A program made the translations under genes and the position numbers. The notes below the pieces were generated by a model that was not told the origin of the DNA, ran no database searches, and worked only from the letters and a program-made list of their open reading frames with translations. This document shows, one piece after another, positions 1 to 7,990 of a stretch of 64,000 bases of DNA. The DNA lies in the NCBI GenBank assembly GCA_949316235.1, contig OX438743.1:32519242-32583241 (forward strand), read 5' to 3'. This DNA comes from Oegoconia quadripuncta (Eukaryota > Arthropoda > Insecta > Lepidoptera > Autostichidae). Positions within the stretch are counted from its first letter, which is position 1; every line of letters begins with the position of its first letter.

Positions 1-250
1 CTCTTACTGGGAGAAGGTACATACGTGCCTTAATCCACGCGAGCCCGGTGCGAATTAGTGGGTTGTGTCAAACTAGTGACCACCGGACAGTCTTGTAAAC
101 CACATCTGTAGGCCATCATCTTGGCTTAACAACTGGATAATTGAAAACGAATAGCGAATGCAACTACGGTACGAGTGGGTGACTATTTAGGTCTATCTCT
201 CGTACCTTAAAGCATTGCGGATCTACAACAAAAGTTATTTCAAAAGAAAA
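1..250 (-). repeat. Divergent copy of GATGAT-tailed dispersed repeat
   Basis: The segment around 100-170 (GGCTTAACAACTGG, then AATTGAAAACGAAT and CGAATGCAAC) aligns by eye with the minus-orientation copy at 47345-47975. The tail end is cut by the window edge, so only part of the element is present. The match is diverged and boundaries are approximate. Confidence 0.4.
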
Positions 251-1048
251 TGAGCCTTCATACATATTTCAAAGTGCACAACAACTTACGCTCCAGACTG
301 TATAATTTCTTGATTTGCTCAAGGAAAAAGTAAGTTTAAGTGCCTTTGGAGTAATCGCTTTGAAGTAGAAAGCCACTATTAAGAGTCTAATTTGTAGGAT
401 AAGATTTCTCCTAGGCAGCGTGCAATCTACGTGGTTGACGTTTTATGTGAAAACCACCGGAAAATCGTCTGAATCAGATTACAACTTTCTACTGACTTGA
501 AATGTATTTATTTTATTTCTCTAACTGCTTAACTTGGAGTATGGCCAGCATATTATGTGTGAATAGCAGGGTTCCACCATAACTCAACAAGCAAGCTTTC
601 TTTCTCTATAGTTAGTCAACTCTTGAATTTGGAGGGGTAAGCTTATGGGGTGAGAGGGATGCCTAAGTGGGCCCCATCGGGCCTCAAGGGTAACCCACCA
701 TCTCTCCGTCAAGGTGTACCTCTCACCTACTCGTATGCTACGTTACGCAGCTGCTCTTACAGTAGTTTAGTAAAGTGCAATTTGACAACCCTAGACTATC
801 TGACAGCTGCCATCGATCCGAAGCTTGTCTTTGAAGTCTTTCCACTGTATAAGGATAATTGTGGTAAGTGTTTTAAATTCTTCTCCAGTCAAAAATACTA
901 CATAAGATTAGTAGGTAATCGATGGGTGTTCGACGGAATCTAAATGGAAACCTTGGAATGCATATGGACTTATTAACCAGATTGTAGGTACATATGATTT
1001 ATTCCTATTCATGCTATTCCAAATGCAGTTCTCTAAAATCATCCTCTT
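250..1048. other. Stretch without a recognised gene
   Basis: There is an open frame at 650-943, but it has no recognisable motif and no clear splice context. A GC-richer patch at 640-720 could be an old repeat fragment. I see nothing that I can name. Confidence 0.4.
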
Positions 1049-1056
1049 GTCTAGAC

Positions 1057-1205
1057 CAGCGGTTTCCAAATGGTGGTCCGCGGAACTTTGGGGTTCAATC
1101 CGAAAATTAACGGCAACGTTTATAGTAAACAGTCATCATACTCGTAACATAACCGCTACTTATACAGACCTTTACACTTACAAACAAACAGACTGGATGC
1201 AGCTG

Positions 1206-1257
<52 letters not shown>

Positions 1258-1481
1258 TCTGATATTCGCGTTCATTTGTCAGACAACCCCTAATTTTAGT
1301 GCTTTTATAAAAAAAGAAAAAAAATCATTGGTCACATTAAATACGCGGTTACGGTATAAATTATTTGTATTATCATGTCAAAAATGAAAAGATTCAAACT
1401 ACAAGGTACTCGTACAATCACTCCTATTATTTTCAATTTGGGGAATTAGGGTTCCGTGGCCTAAAAAATTGAGAACCACTG
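1057..1481. mobile_element. hAT-type non-autonomous element (MITE) with 8-bp target duplication
   Basis: The left end reads CAGCGGTTTCC and the right end, read inward, CAGTGGTTCTC, which is the hAT-type consensus CAGNGGTTCTC. The element is flanked by identical 8-bp copies of GTCTAGAC at 1049-1056 and 1482-1489, and 8 bp is the hAT duplication length. The 425-bp interior has no coding capacity and contains a TA microsatellite at about 1206-1258. It would have been mobilised in trans by a hAT transposase that is not in this window. Confidence 0.85.
1206..1258. repeat. (TA)n microsatellite inside the hAT MITE
   Basis: An almost uninterrupted TA dinucleotide run. The open frame that crosses it and encodes alternating Ile-Tyr is an artefact of the repeat. 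Confidence 0.9.
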
Positions 1482-1489
1482 GTCTAGAC

Positions 1490-2380
1490 TATCGTTTTAG
1501 AGAATTTCTGGTGGCACAGTTTAAACAGGTGTTTTAAATGGCTCCAAAACCCTCTGGTACCCGCCATCGACACGAAAAGAAGAAGAATAGCCAGCATGTT
1601 ACCACTGATAATGTAAAATTATTTTGTGTGGTTATTTATAGAGCTGACTGTACTATAGGAGTGTTTGCAACTATAAACCAACAATTTTTCAAATACCAAT
1701 TTCTGCAAAAAATTAGAACACTTGTGTGATTTTATAAAAAACCTAACACATTTTAGAATTGCTCACATCACCATAAATCTGTTTAGATAACATAATTAAT
1801 ATTATTTAGAACGTAGTTCAAATGTGTAATTCAAGTTAGTGTCATTAGAAGGCGTTATTTAGAATTGTTTGAATAAAACATAATTAGAAAGAAAGAAAGA
1901 AAATATTTATTTGCCAGAATACAGTTTACAAGGCTGATAAGAAATTTAGGAATCATGTATTCAATCTGCATGCAGATGTGCAAAATATGATTTGTGACAC
2001 TTTACATAGCATTCTGATAATTTAAATATTCCTTAATATCATAGAAACACTTTGCCTGAAGCCATTGTACTAACCGAATTTTAAACATTTTGTCATTAAC
2101 TAATTTTACGAGAAGAAGACAGTATTAAATGTAACGACTAGGTGGGTATAGTAAACTAAGGATTAATTTATTAATTTCATTACATTTTACACAGACTTAA
2201 AATAATTTTTGTATAAATAATCCTAAACAACGCCATCTGGTGACATTAATTTGAATTACATCTGTATTAAATCACCTTAAAGTGACTAAGGTATATCTAC
2301 CTTCGACTCGTTAACCACAATTTTTGCCTGTTTATTACACATTAGGTATATTAAAGGACATTAATGTAATGTAATGTAAA
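1490..2380. other. AT-rich spacer, no gene seen
   Basis: No supported coding sequence. Short homopolymer and AAAG runs occur around 1888-1905. I see no RNA gene or clear repeat boundary. Confidence 0.45.
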
Positions 2381-2383
2381 AGT

Positions 2384-2560
2384 ATGTACCCGAGTTATGG
2401 ATGTTTTTCATTTATATATGTATTTAATTACAAAAAAAAAATTGTATTTGTGTAGTGTACCAACCATCTGGTATCCACAACACAAGCCTAGTTGCTTAAA
2501 GTGGAACTAGATGGCGCTGTCTGTATATGTCCAAGGATTTTTTTTTATTAGATTAGTTTA
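2384..2560 (+). repeat. SINE family B, 5'-truncated copy
   Basis: The body matches the complete copy at 41350-41640: CCCGAGTTATGGATGTTTTTC, then CATCTGGTATCCAC, then TGGAACTAGATGGCG, then TGTCCAAGGA and an AT-rich tail. The tRNA-like head is missing, as usual for a copy truncated at its 5' end. Confidence 0.8.
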
Positions 2561-3282
2561 GAAGTCTATGTTTCAAAGTTTATAGCATAACCACTGTGTA
2601 ACAATTTTGTTAGTGAAACGAAGTGAATGGGCGAATATATAACCCATTCAACGACTCTTTACTGGATTTATTATCACCCAATAGCGTAGCGTTGGAGAAA
2701 TAAATAAAAAAAAACGTCAACAGCCGTTGTTATTGGTTCATAAATTAATAGTGCGTTGCAAAATGCATTATAGTGTAGGTTTATCTGCCTGCACCGATAT
2801 TTACCTGCGCGCTTTATGAGGCAGCGAAATGGTTTGTAAATGTATCGATAATTCACCGTTTATATTTATCTGTGGAAACAATTTGGTATATGATCTATCT
2901 GTAGCTACTTTACTATAATTTCTTACAATGTAGAGTAAGTTTCCCAAACAAAAAAAAAATCATATCAGTTTAATAAGCAATGACAACTCCATTAGTTGAC
3001 AACTGCGTAACTAACACTCTACGTGAATACGAATGCTACCAATGTTGATATTTTGTGGTTTAGAAAGCAAAAAAATATAATGTTTCTTGATTGGTTAATG
3101 TTTCTTCGTTAGTTCACTATGATTTATATTAATCGTTTTCCGTAAATAATTATTGTGATTTTGCATTTCCGAAATGAATTCGTATCGTCTATAGGTACTA
3201 TGATTTATTAAAATAATAAAAGCAAATTGTCACCGGCCATTAATTATTGCACAGCTCTAAAACAAATAAAATTAATTTGCAG
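2561..3282. other. AT-rich spacer, no gene seen
   Basis: Only short open frames without motifs occur, for example on the minus strand at 2674-2856. I see nothing I can name. Confidence 0.4.
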
Positions 3283-3427
3283 CAATTCGCGGTATTCGAA
3301 CACGACAATTACATGGCGAAAACGCGACGATCTCCGCGGAAAATTAATTTCGAAATCGGCTACAATGATAACCCTGGCTATGAATCATACGCTACAATAG
3401 CCTTCCCGGCACCTGCCGGCAGCCAAG
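3283..3427 (+). CDS. Candidate internal host exon, unknown gene
   Basis: I do not recognise this protein. The frame runs from an acceptor-like TTAATTTGCAG (AG at 3281-3282) to a donor-like CCAAG/GTGTTA at 3428 and is open throughout (about 48 codons, phase 0 in, phase 1 out). Its base composition is clearly more GC-rich and less repetitive than the surroundings. The encoded stretch is mixed hydrophilic and includes YNDNPGYESYATIAFPAPAG, which looks protein-like. The donor is weak and no partner exon is visible in the window. It could also be a stray piece of a decayed element. Confidence is low because it rests on composition and splice-like ends only. Confidence 0.3.
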
Positions 3428-3997
3428 GTGTTAAATTTAAGGCACACAATAGCTCCGCGCCGCATTTCCAAATAGCTCGCCACCTCAAATATGTTGCTCT
3501 GGATTTATGTGGAAAGTTAGATTGCAATTAGATTCTTCAGTGTGGAGTGTGCGTGGGAACTAGAAAGGTTTCACAAGTGTCATTAGTCGAAATGAATGTA
3601 GGTATGTGGTTACAATATGATACTGCATGAACAATGTAATGAGGTAATATTTGGGAGATGTAATGGCAATGTGGTTACTGTTAATAGCTTAAGCTAAATA
3701 AATGGGGTTTCCACCACTAATATTGCTTTTTACAATGAGCTGGTAGGAAGATTTGTCGAAGCCACAGGTAACTCAAAATGTCACTGTCCAGGGTCTAATT
3801 TAATGTCACTATCCAGGGCCCTAATTCCGCTAAAATTTTAGTCTGTGTCGATCTCAATACAATAACACGAGTTGCGTTTATGACGACTCACTTAATCCCA
3901 GTAGGATTGTCCTAAGCATATGTATTGGTTTTATAAATCCAAATCGTATATCATTTATTTCGATTATTTTTCTACATGTTTCTCGTTAAGTTAATAA
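3428..3997. other. Spacer, no gene seen
   Basis: A short internal duplication of AATGTCACT(A/G)TCCAGG occurs near 3776-3820. Nothing else that I can assign. Confidence 0.4.
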
Positions 3998-4175
3998 CCG
4001 CCTCCGTGGCTCAATGTAAACAACATTGGGTTTACGATTCGGAGGTCGCGGGTTCGATTCCTAGCGGGGTACATGTTTAAATACTCGGTTTGGTTGGTGG
4101 TAGGGAATTTTAAATGTCCGCCTGGCTAGCTACCACCATCTTATCTAAATCTGCCGCCAAGCAGCAATGTTAATA
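3998..4175 (+). repeat. SINE family A, left half of the copy split by the 20-kb transposon
   Basis: This is a tRNA-derived SINE. The head has a box-A-like GTGGCTCAATG and a box-B-like GGTTCGATTCC, followed by the family body TTGGTTGGTGGTAGGG, then CCTGGCTAGCTACCACC, then TCTGCCGCCAA. It stops abruptly at CAATGTTAATA. In intact family members, for example 38485-38830 read on the minus strand, the next bases are GCATTGTT. Here those bases reappear at 24213. The two halves therefore belong to one insertion that was later interrupted. Confidence 0.92.
4174..4175. other. Target-site duplication TA, left
   Basis: The TA is immediately outside the left CACTGGG end. The uninterrupted SINE has a single TA at this point (AATAGC), whereas here TA is found on both sides of the insertion. 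Confidence 0.85.
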
Positions 4176-4187
4176 CACTGGGAAAAA
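4176..4187 (+). repeat. Terminal inverted repeat, left
   Basis: Reads CACTGGGAAAAA inward. It is identical over 12 bp to the reverse complement of the right end, after which the two ends diverge. Confidence 0.88.
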
Positions 4188-4194
4188 AAGAGGC

Positions 4195-4640
4195 TCATTT
4201 ATCGGCTACGTACAACTGTGTAAACCCGGTACTGCAGTTGCAGCCGTGTAGACACGGTTATTATTGCCGTATCACGCTGAAATGGCTAGGATGCACACAC
4301 GGTTAAGTTTTGGTAGCAGATATGCACACGGTACTGCAGTAGCAACCGTGTAAACATGGTTAAAATTGCACACGTCTAGGATGCACACGGTACTGCAGTA
4401 GCAACCGTGTAAACATGGTTAAAATTGCACACGTCTAGGATGCACACGGTACTGCAGTAGCAACCGTGTAAACATGGTTAAAATTGCACACGTCTAGGAT
4501 GCACACGGTTCTGCAGTAGCAGCCGTGTAAATACGGCTAAAATTACACACGGTACAGCAGTAGTAGCTGTGTAAGTACGATTAGGATTACACACGGCTAG
4601 GATGCACACGGTACTGACACTGACTGTCATACACAGGTAG
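4195..4640. repeat. Left subterminal array, about 59-bp units with ACACGG cores
   Basis: Units beginning TGCACACGGTACTGCAGTAG recur at about 4323, 4382, 4441 and 4500, a 59-bp spacing. More diverged units lie on each side. Each unit carries both ACACGG and its complement CCGTGT, forming short dyads. In CACTA elements such subterminal motifs bind an element-encoded protein, so that role is inferred here. Confidence 0.85.
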
Positions 4641-4699
4641 CGATGCCGTGTGACACTGTCGCTCCAGTTGCGTTCATACGACTGCGTCAACCATCTATC

Positions 4700-5625
4700 T
4701 AAGACCCAACACAGATTGCGTTGCCGTGTAACCCGGTCGTCCCAACTGCATTCACACGACTACCTAGAATCATACACAGGTGGTGTTGCCGTGTGACACG
4801 GTCGTTTCAGCTGCGTTCACCCTACTATCCCAGCCATCTACATCGGCTCCTACGCAGGTGGCGTTACCATGTGACACTGTCGTTCCAGTTGCGTTCACAC
4901 GGCTTCCTCAGCCGTCTACCCTAGAATTCTACACAGGTAGTGTTGCCGTGTGACACGTCTTTTCAGCTGCGTTCACCCGACTACCTCAACCATCTACCTA
5001 GGATCCTATACAGGTGGCGTTGCCGTGTGACACGGTTATCCCAGTTGTGTTCATACGACTACCTCAGCTGTCTACATAGAATCCTAAACAGGTGGCGTTG
5101 CCATGTGACACGGTCGCCCCAACTGCATTCACACGGCTTCCTCAGCCGTCTACCCTAGAATTCTACACAGGTAGTGTTGCCGTGTGACACGTCTTTTCAG
5201 CTGCGTTCACCCGACTACCTCAACCATCTACCCAGGATCCTCCACAGGTCGCGTTGCCGTGTGACACGGTCATCCCAGTTGCGTTCACACGTTATCTCAG
5301 CCGTCTATCCTAGGATACTATACAGGTGGCGTTACCGTGTGACATGGTCTTTTCAGCTGCGTTCACCCGACTACCCCAGCCATCTACCCTAGTATCCTAC
5401 ACAGGTGGCGTTGCCGTGTGACACGGTCATCCCAGTTGCGTTCACACGACTACCTCAGCCGTCTACCCTAAGATCCTAGCCAGGTGGCGTTGCTGTGTGA
5501 CACGGTCATCCCATTTGTGTTCACACGACTGCCTCACCCGTCTACCTAGGACCCTACACAGCCAGCGTTGCAGTGTGATACGGTCACCCCAACTGCATTC
5601 ACACGACTACTTAGACACAGGTGAG
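4700..5625. repeat. Left subterminal minisatellite, about 78-bp units
   Basis: The motif CAGGTGGCGTTGCCGTGTGA recurs at about 4777, 4855, 4934, 5011, 5089, 5168, 5245, 5323, 5402, 5481 and 5559, with spacing 77-79 bp. Every third unit is most alike (4934 and 5168), so there is a 234-bp higher-order period. Most units contain the dyad CCGTGTGACACGG. The short open frames here that encode Leu-Arg-Ser-rich repeats are by-products of the repeat and not genes. Confidence 0.9.
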
Positions 5626-6180
5626 GTGGCAGTATGAAGAGCTTTAGCAATCGCATCACAATGCTTCACCAAGTTGCTTAGGGCCCCAAGAACGCCGAGG
5701 TGGCTCTATGATAAATCTGAGGCAACCGCAGCACATGGCTTCACCAGACTGCTAGGGTCCTAAGAAGGGCTAAGGAGAAAGTATGAAGAGCTGAGGCAAT
5801 TGCATCACAGTGCATCACCACTTGCTAGGGATCCCAAGAACGCTGAGGTGGCAGTATGAAGAGCTGAAGCAATCGCATCAAAGGATTTAAGCATGCTGCT
5901 AAATGTGAAGAACAAGTACCCCTACTTAAGTAGTGTCAGTATGAAGAGGTAAGACAATAGCATCACAGGGCAACAAGCTGCTAGAGATCACAGGAACGGC
6001 TGAGGTGGCACTAGGAAAAGCTGAGGCAAGAGCATCACAGGGCTTCACCAAGCTGCTAGAGGTCCCAGGAACGGCTGAGATGGCAGTATGAAACACTAAG
6101 GCAAGCGCATTACTGTACTTCACTAGGCCACAGATTACCAATAAGTTATGACTAGGCTGCTAAAACGGTTTCAAGACAGT
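5626..6180. repeat. Second left tandem array, about 75-bp units
   Basis: Units of the form GAGGTGGCAGTATGAAGAGC, then GAGGCAA, then CATCACA, then GCTTCACCAAGCTGCTAG, then a CCCA(A/G)GAA(C/G)G segment. About seven diverged copies occur. The sequence is unrelated to the neighbouring 78-bp array and lacks the ACACGG core. Confidence 0.82.
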
Positions 6181-6215
6181 TGTGGCGGCAGTAAGAAGAG
6201 ACACAGACTGTATAG

Positions 6216-6530
6216 TATCACCTGAAAACAATCTGCCTAGAGAGTAGTAAAGAAAAGCAAATCAATTTGTTATACAAAATTGTAAAGCATTTCTCATCAA
6301 AAATGAAAGTTGTCCACGAAAACTAGCACTTCTTTTATTTAATATCACCTGAAAGCATGTGAGCTTTACCGGTTCAAGATATTTACATAGGTACCTACAA
6401 TCTGCCTAGAGAGTAGAAAATAAAAGAAAAACAAATAAATTTTTCATACAAAATTGTAAATCAAATATCTACAAGCATTTTACAACAAAAATGAAAGTTG
6501 AAACCAGCACTTCTTTTATTGGCTACTTTT
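6216..6530. repeat. Direct duplication of about 180 bp
   Basis: Two diverged copies share TATCACCTGAAA, ACAATCTGCCTAGAGAGTAG, ATACAAAATTGTAAA, CAAAAATGAAAGTTG and CAGCACTTCTTTTATT. It lies between the tandem arrays and the transposase 3' flank. Confidence 0.75.
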
Positions 6531-6947
6531 TAGACAAAGTGTAGCTGCGGTATAAATAATGCGATTTATCAAGAAATAATAAATTTATTACAAAACATCA
6601 CTGACATTTTATTTTTATATTTAATAGTAAGTATTTGTAATTAACATTTGTAGTTCTGTTAAATAATAAAATCACTTATAATAATATGGTAGTCACATTA
6701 GCATTATTAAATTATTGTTACTTTTATTTATTTTATTTTATTTTATTTATTTACACATATCTAAGATGACTTACTTATAAAAGAATAAGCACTAGGACCT
6801 ATTTGTATTATTTTTTTCTTATTTTAGGTTTCTATCCTACTATCGATATGGTAAACCTATTTATTGCGTCCATTTTGATAAACAGAACTAGCAATTGTAA
6901 AATTTATTACGTAACATTACACACGTTGCATTTTTATAATGCTTATA
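6531..6947. other. Transposon interior, AT-rich, no gene seen
   Basis: Includes a TTTTATTTTA run near 6722-6748. A segment at about 6785-6850 (GCACTAGGAC, then TTCTTATTTTAGG, then TATCCTA) is repeated with changes at 7805-7870, so part of this flank has been duplicated on both sides of the MITE at 6948. Confidence 0.5.
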
Positions 6948-7432
6948 CAGGGCGTCCCAAGACTATGCGACATGAAGGGACAATACCTTAAATATTGTAG
7001 ATAGGATATTTTGCTGAAAGGAGACTTTATTTTATTTTTAAAAGTTAGTTATACTGCTTTTTAAGATTTTCTAATAATTATTTGCTTCGTCTGGGAATCG
7101 CACCGACTCAAATGTGAAAAAAGAACATCCCATATGATGCCAACGAAAAGAATGAACAAAAAATTCTAATTCCTCTGAAGTAACATAGTATCTAAAAAGA
7201 AAGGAATAACGTATAATTAATCTTTACACAAATTAAAAACATACTTGAAACTGCCGGCCGAAGCCATTTCCTTCCCCCAAAAATCCCAGACAGTGCAAAT
7301 TATTTTTAGAAAATCTTAGAATGCAGTATTACTAACTATTAAAAATAAAATAAAGTCTCCTTTCAGCAAAATATCCTATTTACAATATTTAAGGTACTTT
7401 CCCTACATGTCACATAGTCTTGGGACGCCCTG
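6948..7432. mobile_element. 485-bp inverted-repeat element (MITE, mariner/Tc1-like ends)
   Basis: The left end CAGGGCGTCCCAAGACTATG and the right end CATAGTCTTGGGACGCCCTG are inverted copies. The inverted match continues imperfectly for about 95 bp through a segment with AATATTGTAGATAGGATATT and CTGAAAGGAGACTTTATTTT. The interior is non-coding. CAGGG ends suggest the Tc1/mariner group. TA is present on the left, but the right flank reads AATA, so the duplication is not clean. It is nested within the 20-kb transposon, downstream of the transposase gene. Confidence 0.8.
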
Positions 7433-7559
7433 AATATTTGTAATTAAAATTGATAATTTTGTTAATAAAATACCTATCATTGTAGATACAAAGTCATGAT
7501 AGCATATCAGCGTTAAATACGCCTAATATACGGGCTACATGCATTGGTTATGCGCGTCA

Positions 7560-7710
7560 GTAAGGTCTCCATAGCTCAATGGGGCGGGCGGGGGTAAATA
7601 TCGCCAAGGTGTGAGTGACGCTCTTGGGTGTTGCGAGCTTTATAGGCTACGGCAGGCTGCTTACCACTAGGCAGCCCGTACGCTTGTTTTCCGACTATCA
7701 CATAAAAAAA
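7560..7710 (+). repeat. SINE or non-LTR 3'-end fragment
   Basis: A box-A-like CATAGCTCAATGG near 7570, then GGCAGGCTGCTTACCACTAGG and CAGCCCGTACGCTTGTTTTC, and an A-rich tail. This type of tail is widespread in Lepidoptera. The family assignment is from memory and the boundaries are approximate. Confidence 0.55.
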
Positions 7711-7921
7711 AATTGTAGACAAGAAAGTCATTATAGCACATGTGCTATAATGACGTTGAGCTAATGTTACATACGCCCAACATGGCGACTATCAAATAAC
7801 AGAGTATGCACTAGGACATACATTTGTATTTATTTCCTTATTTTAGGGATTTTTATCCTAGTATGGAAATTCCAACCCCACTGTCTCCTTTCTGATATTA
7901 AATACACGGATTGAGACTCCA

Positions 7922-7927
7922 TTTATT
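7922..7927 (-). terminator. Poly(A) signal for the transposase transcript
   Basis: AATAAA on the minus strand, 63 bases beyond the transposase stop codon. It is the first canonical signal after the transposase gene. None lies in the 72 bp between the two element genes, which suggests that they share this 3' end. Confidence 0.55.
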
Positions 7928-7990
7928 AAATACAGGAATAATAATAACAAGATCCAAGTTAATTCGAATTTGACTAAAAAAAAAACTATT

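Noticed and set aside
1011..1262. Open frame ending in alternating Ile-Tyr
   Set aside because: It translates a TA microsatellite in a hAT MITE.
4721..5392. Three open frames of about 70 codons in succession with similar proteins
   Set aside because: They copy the 78-bp minisatellite period and their similarity is that of the DNA repeat.
4200..5625. CRISPR-like array
   Set aside because: Units are contiguous tandem repeats of 59 and 78 bp with no unique spacers, in a eukaryotic transposon end.
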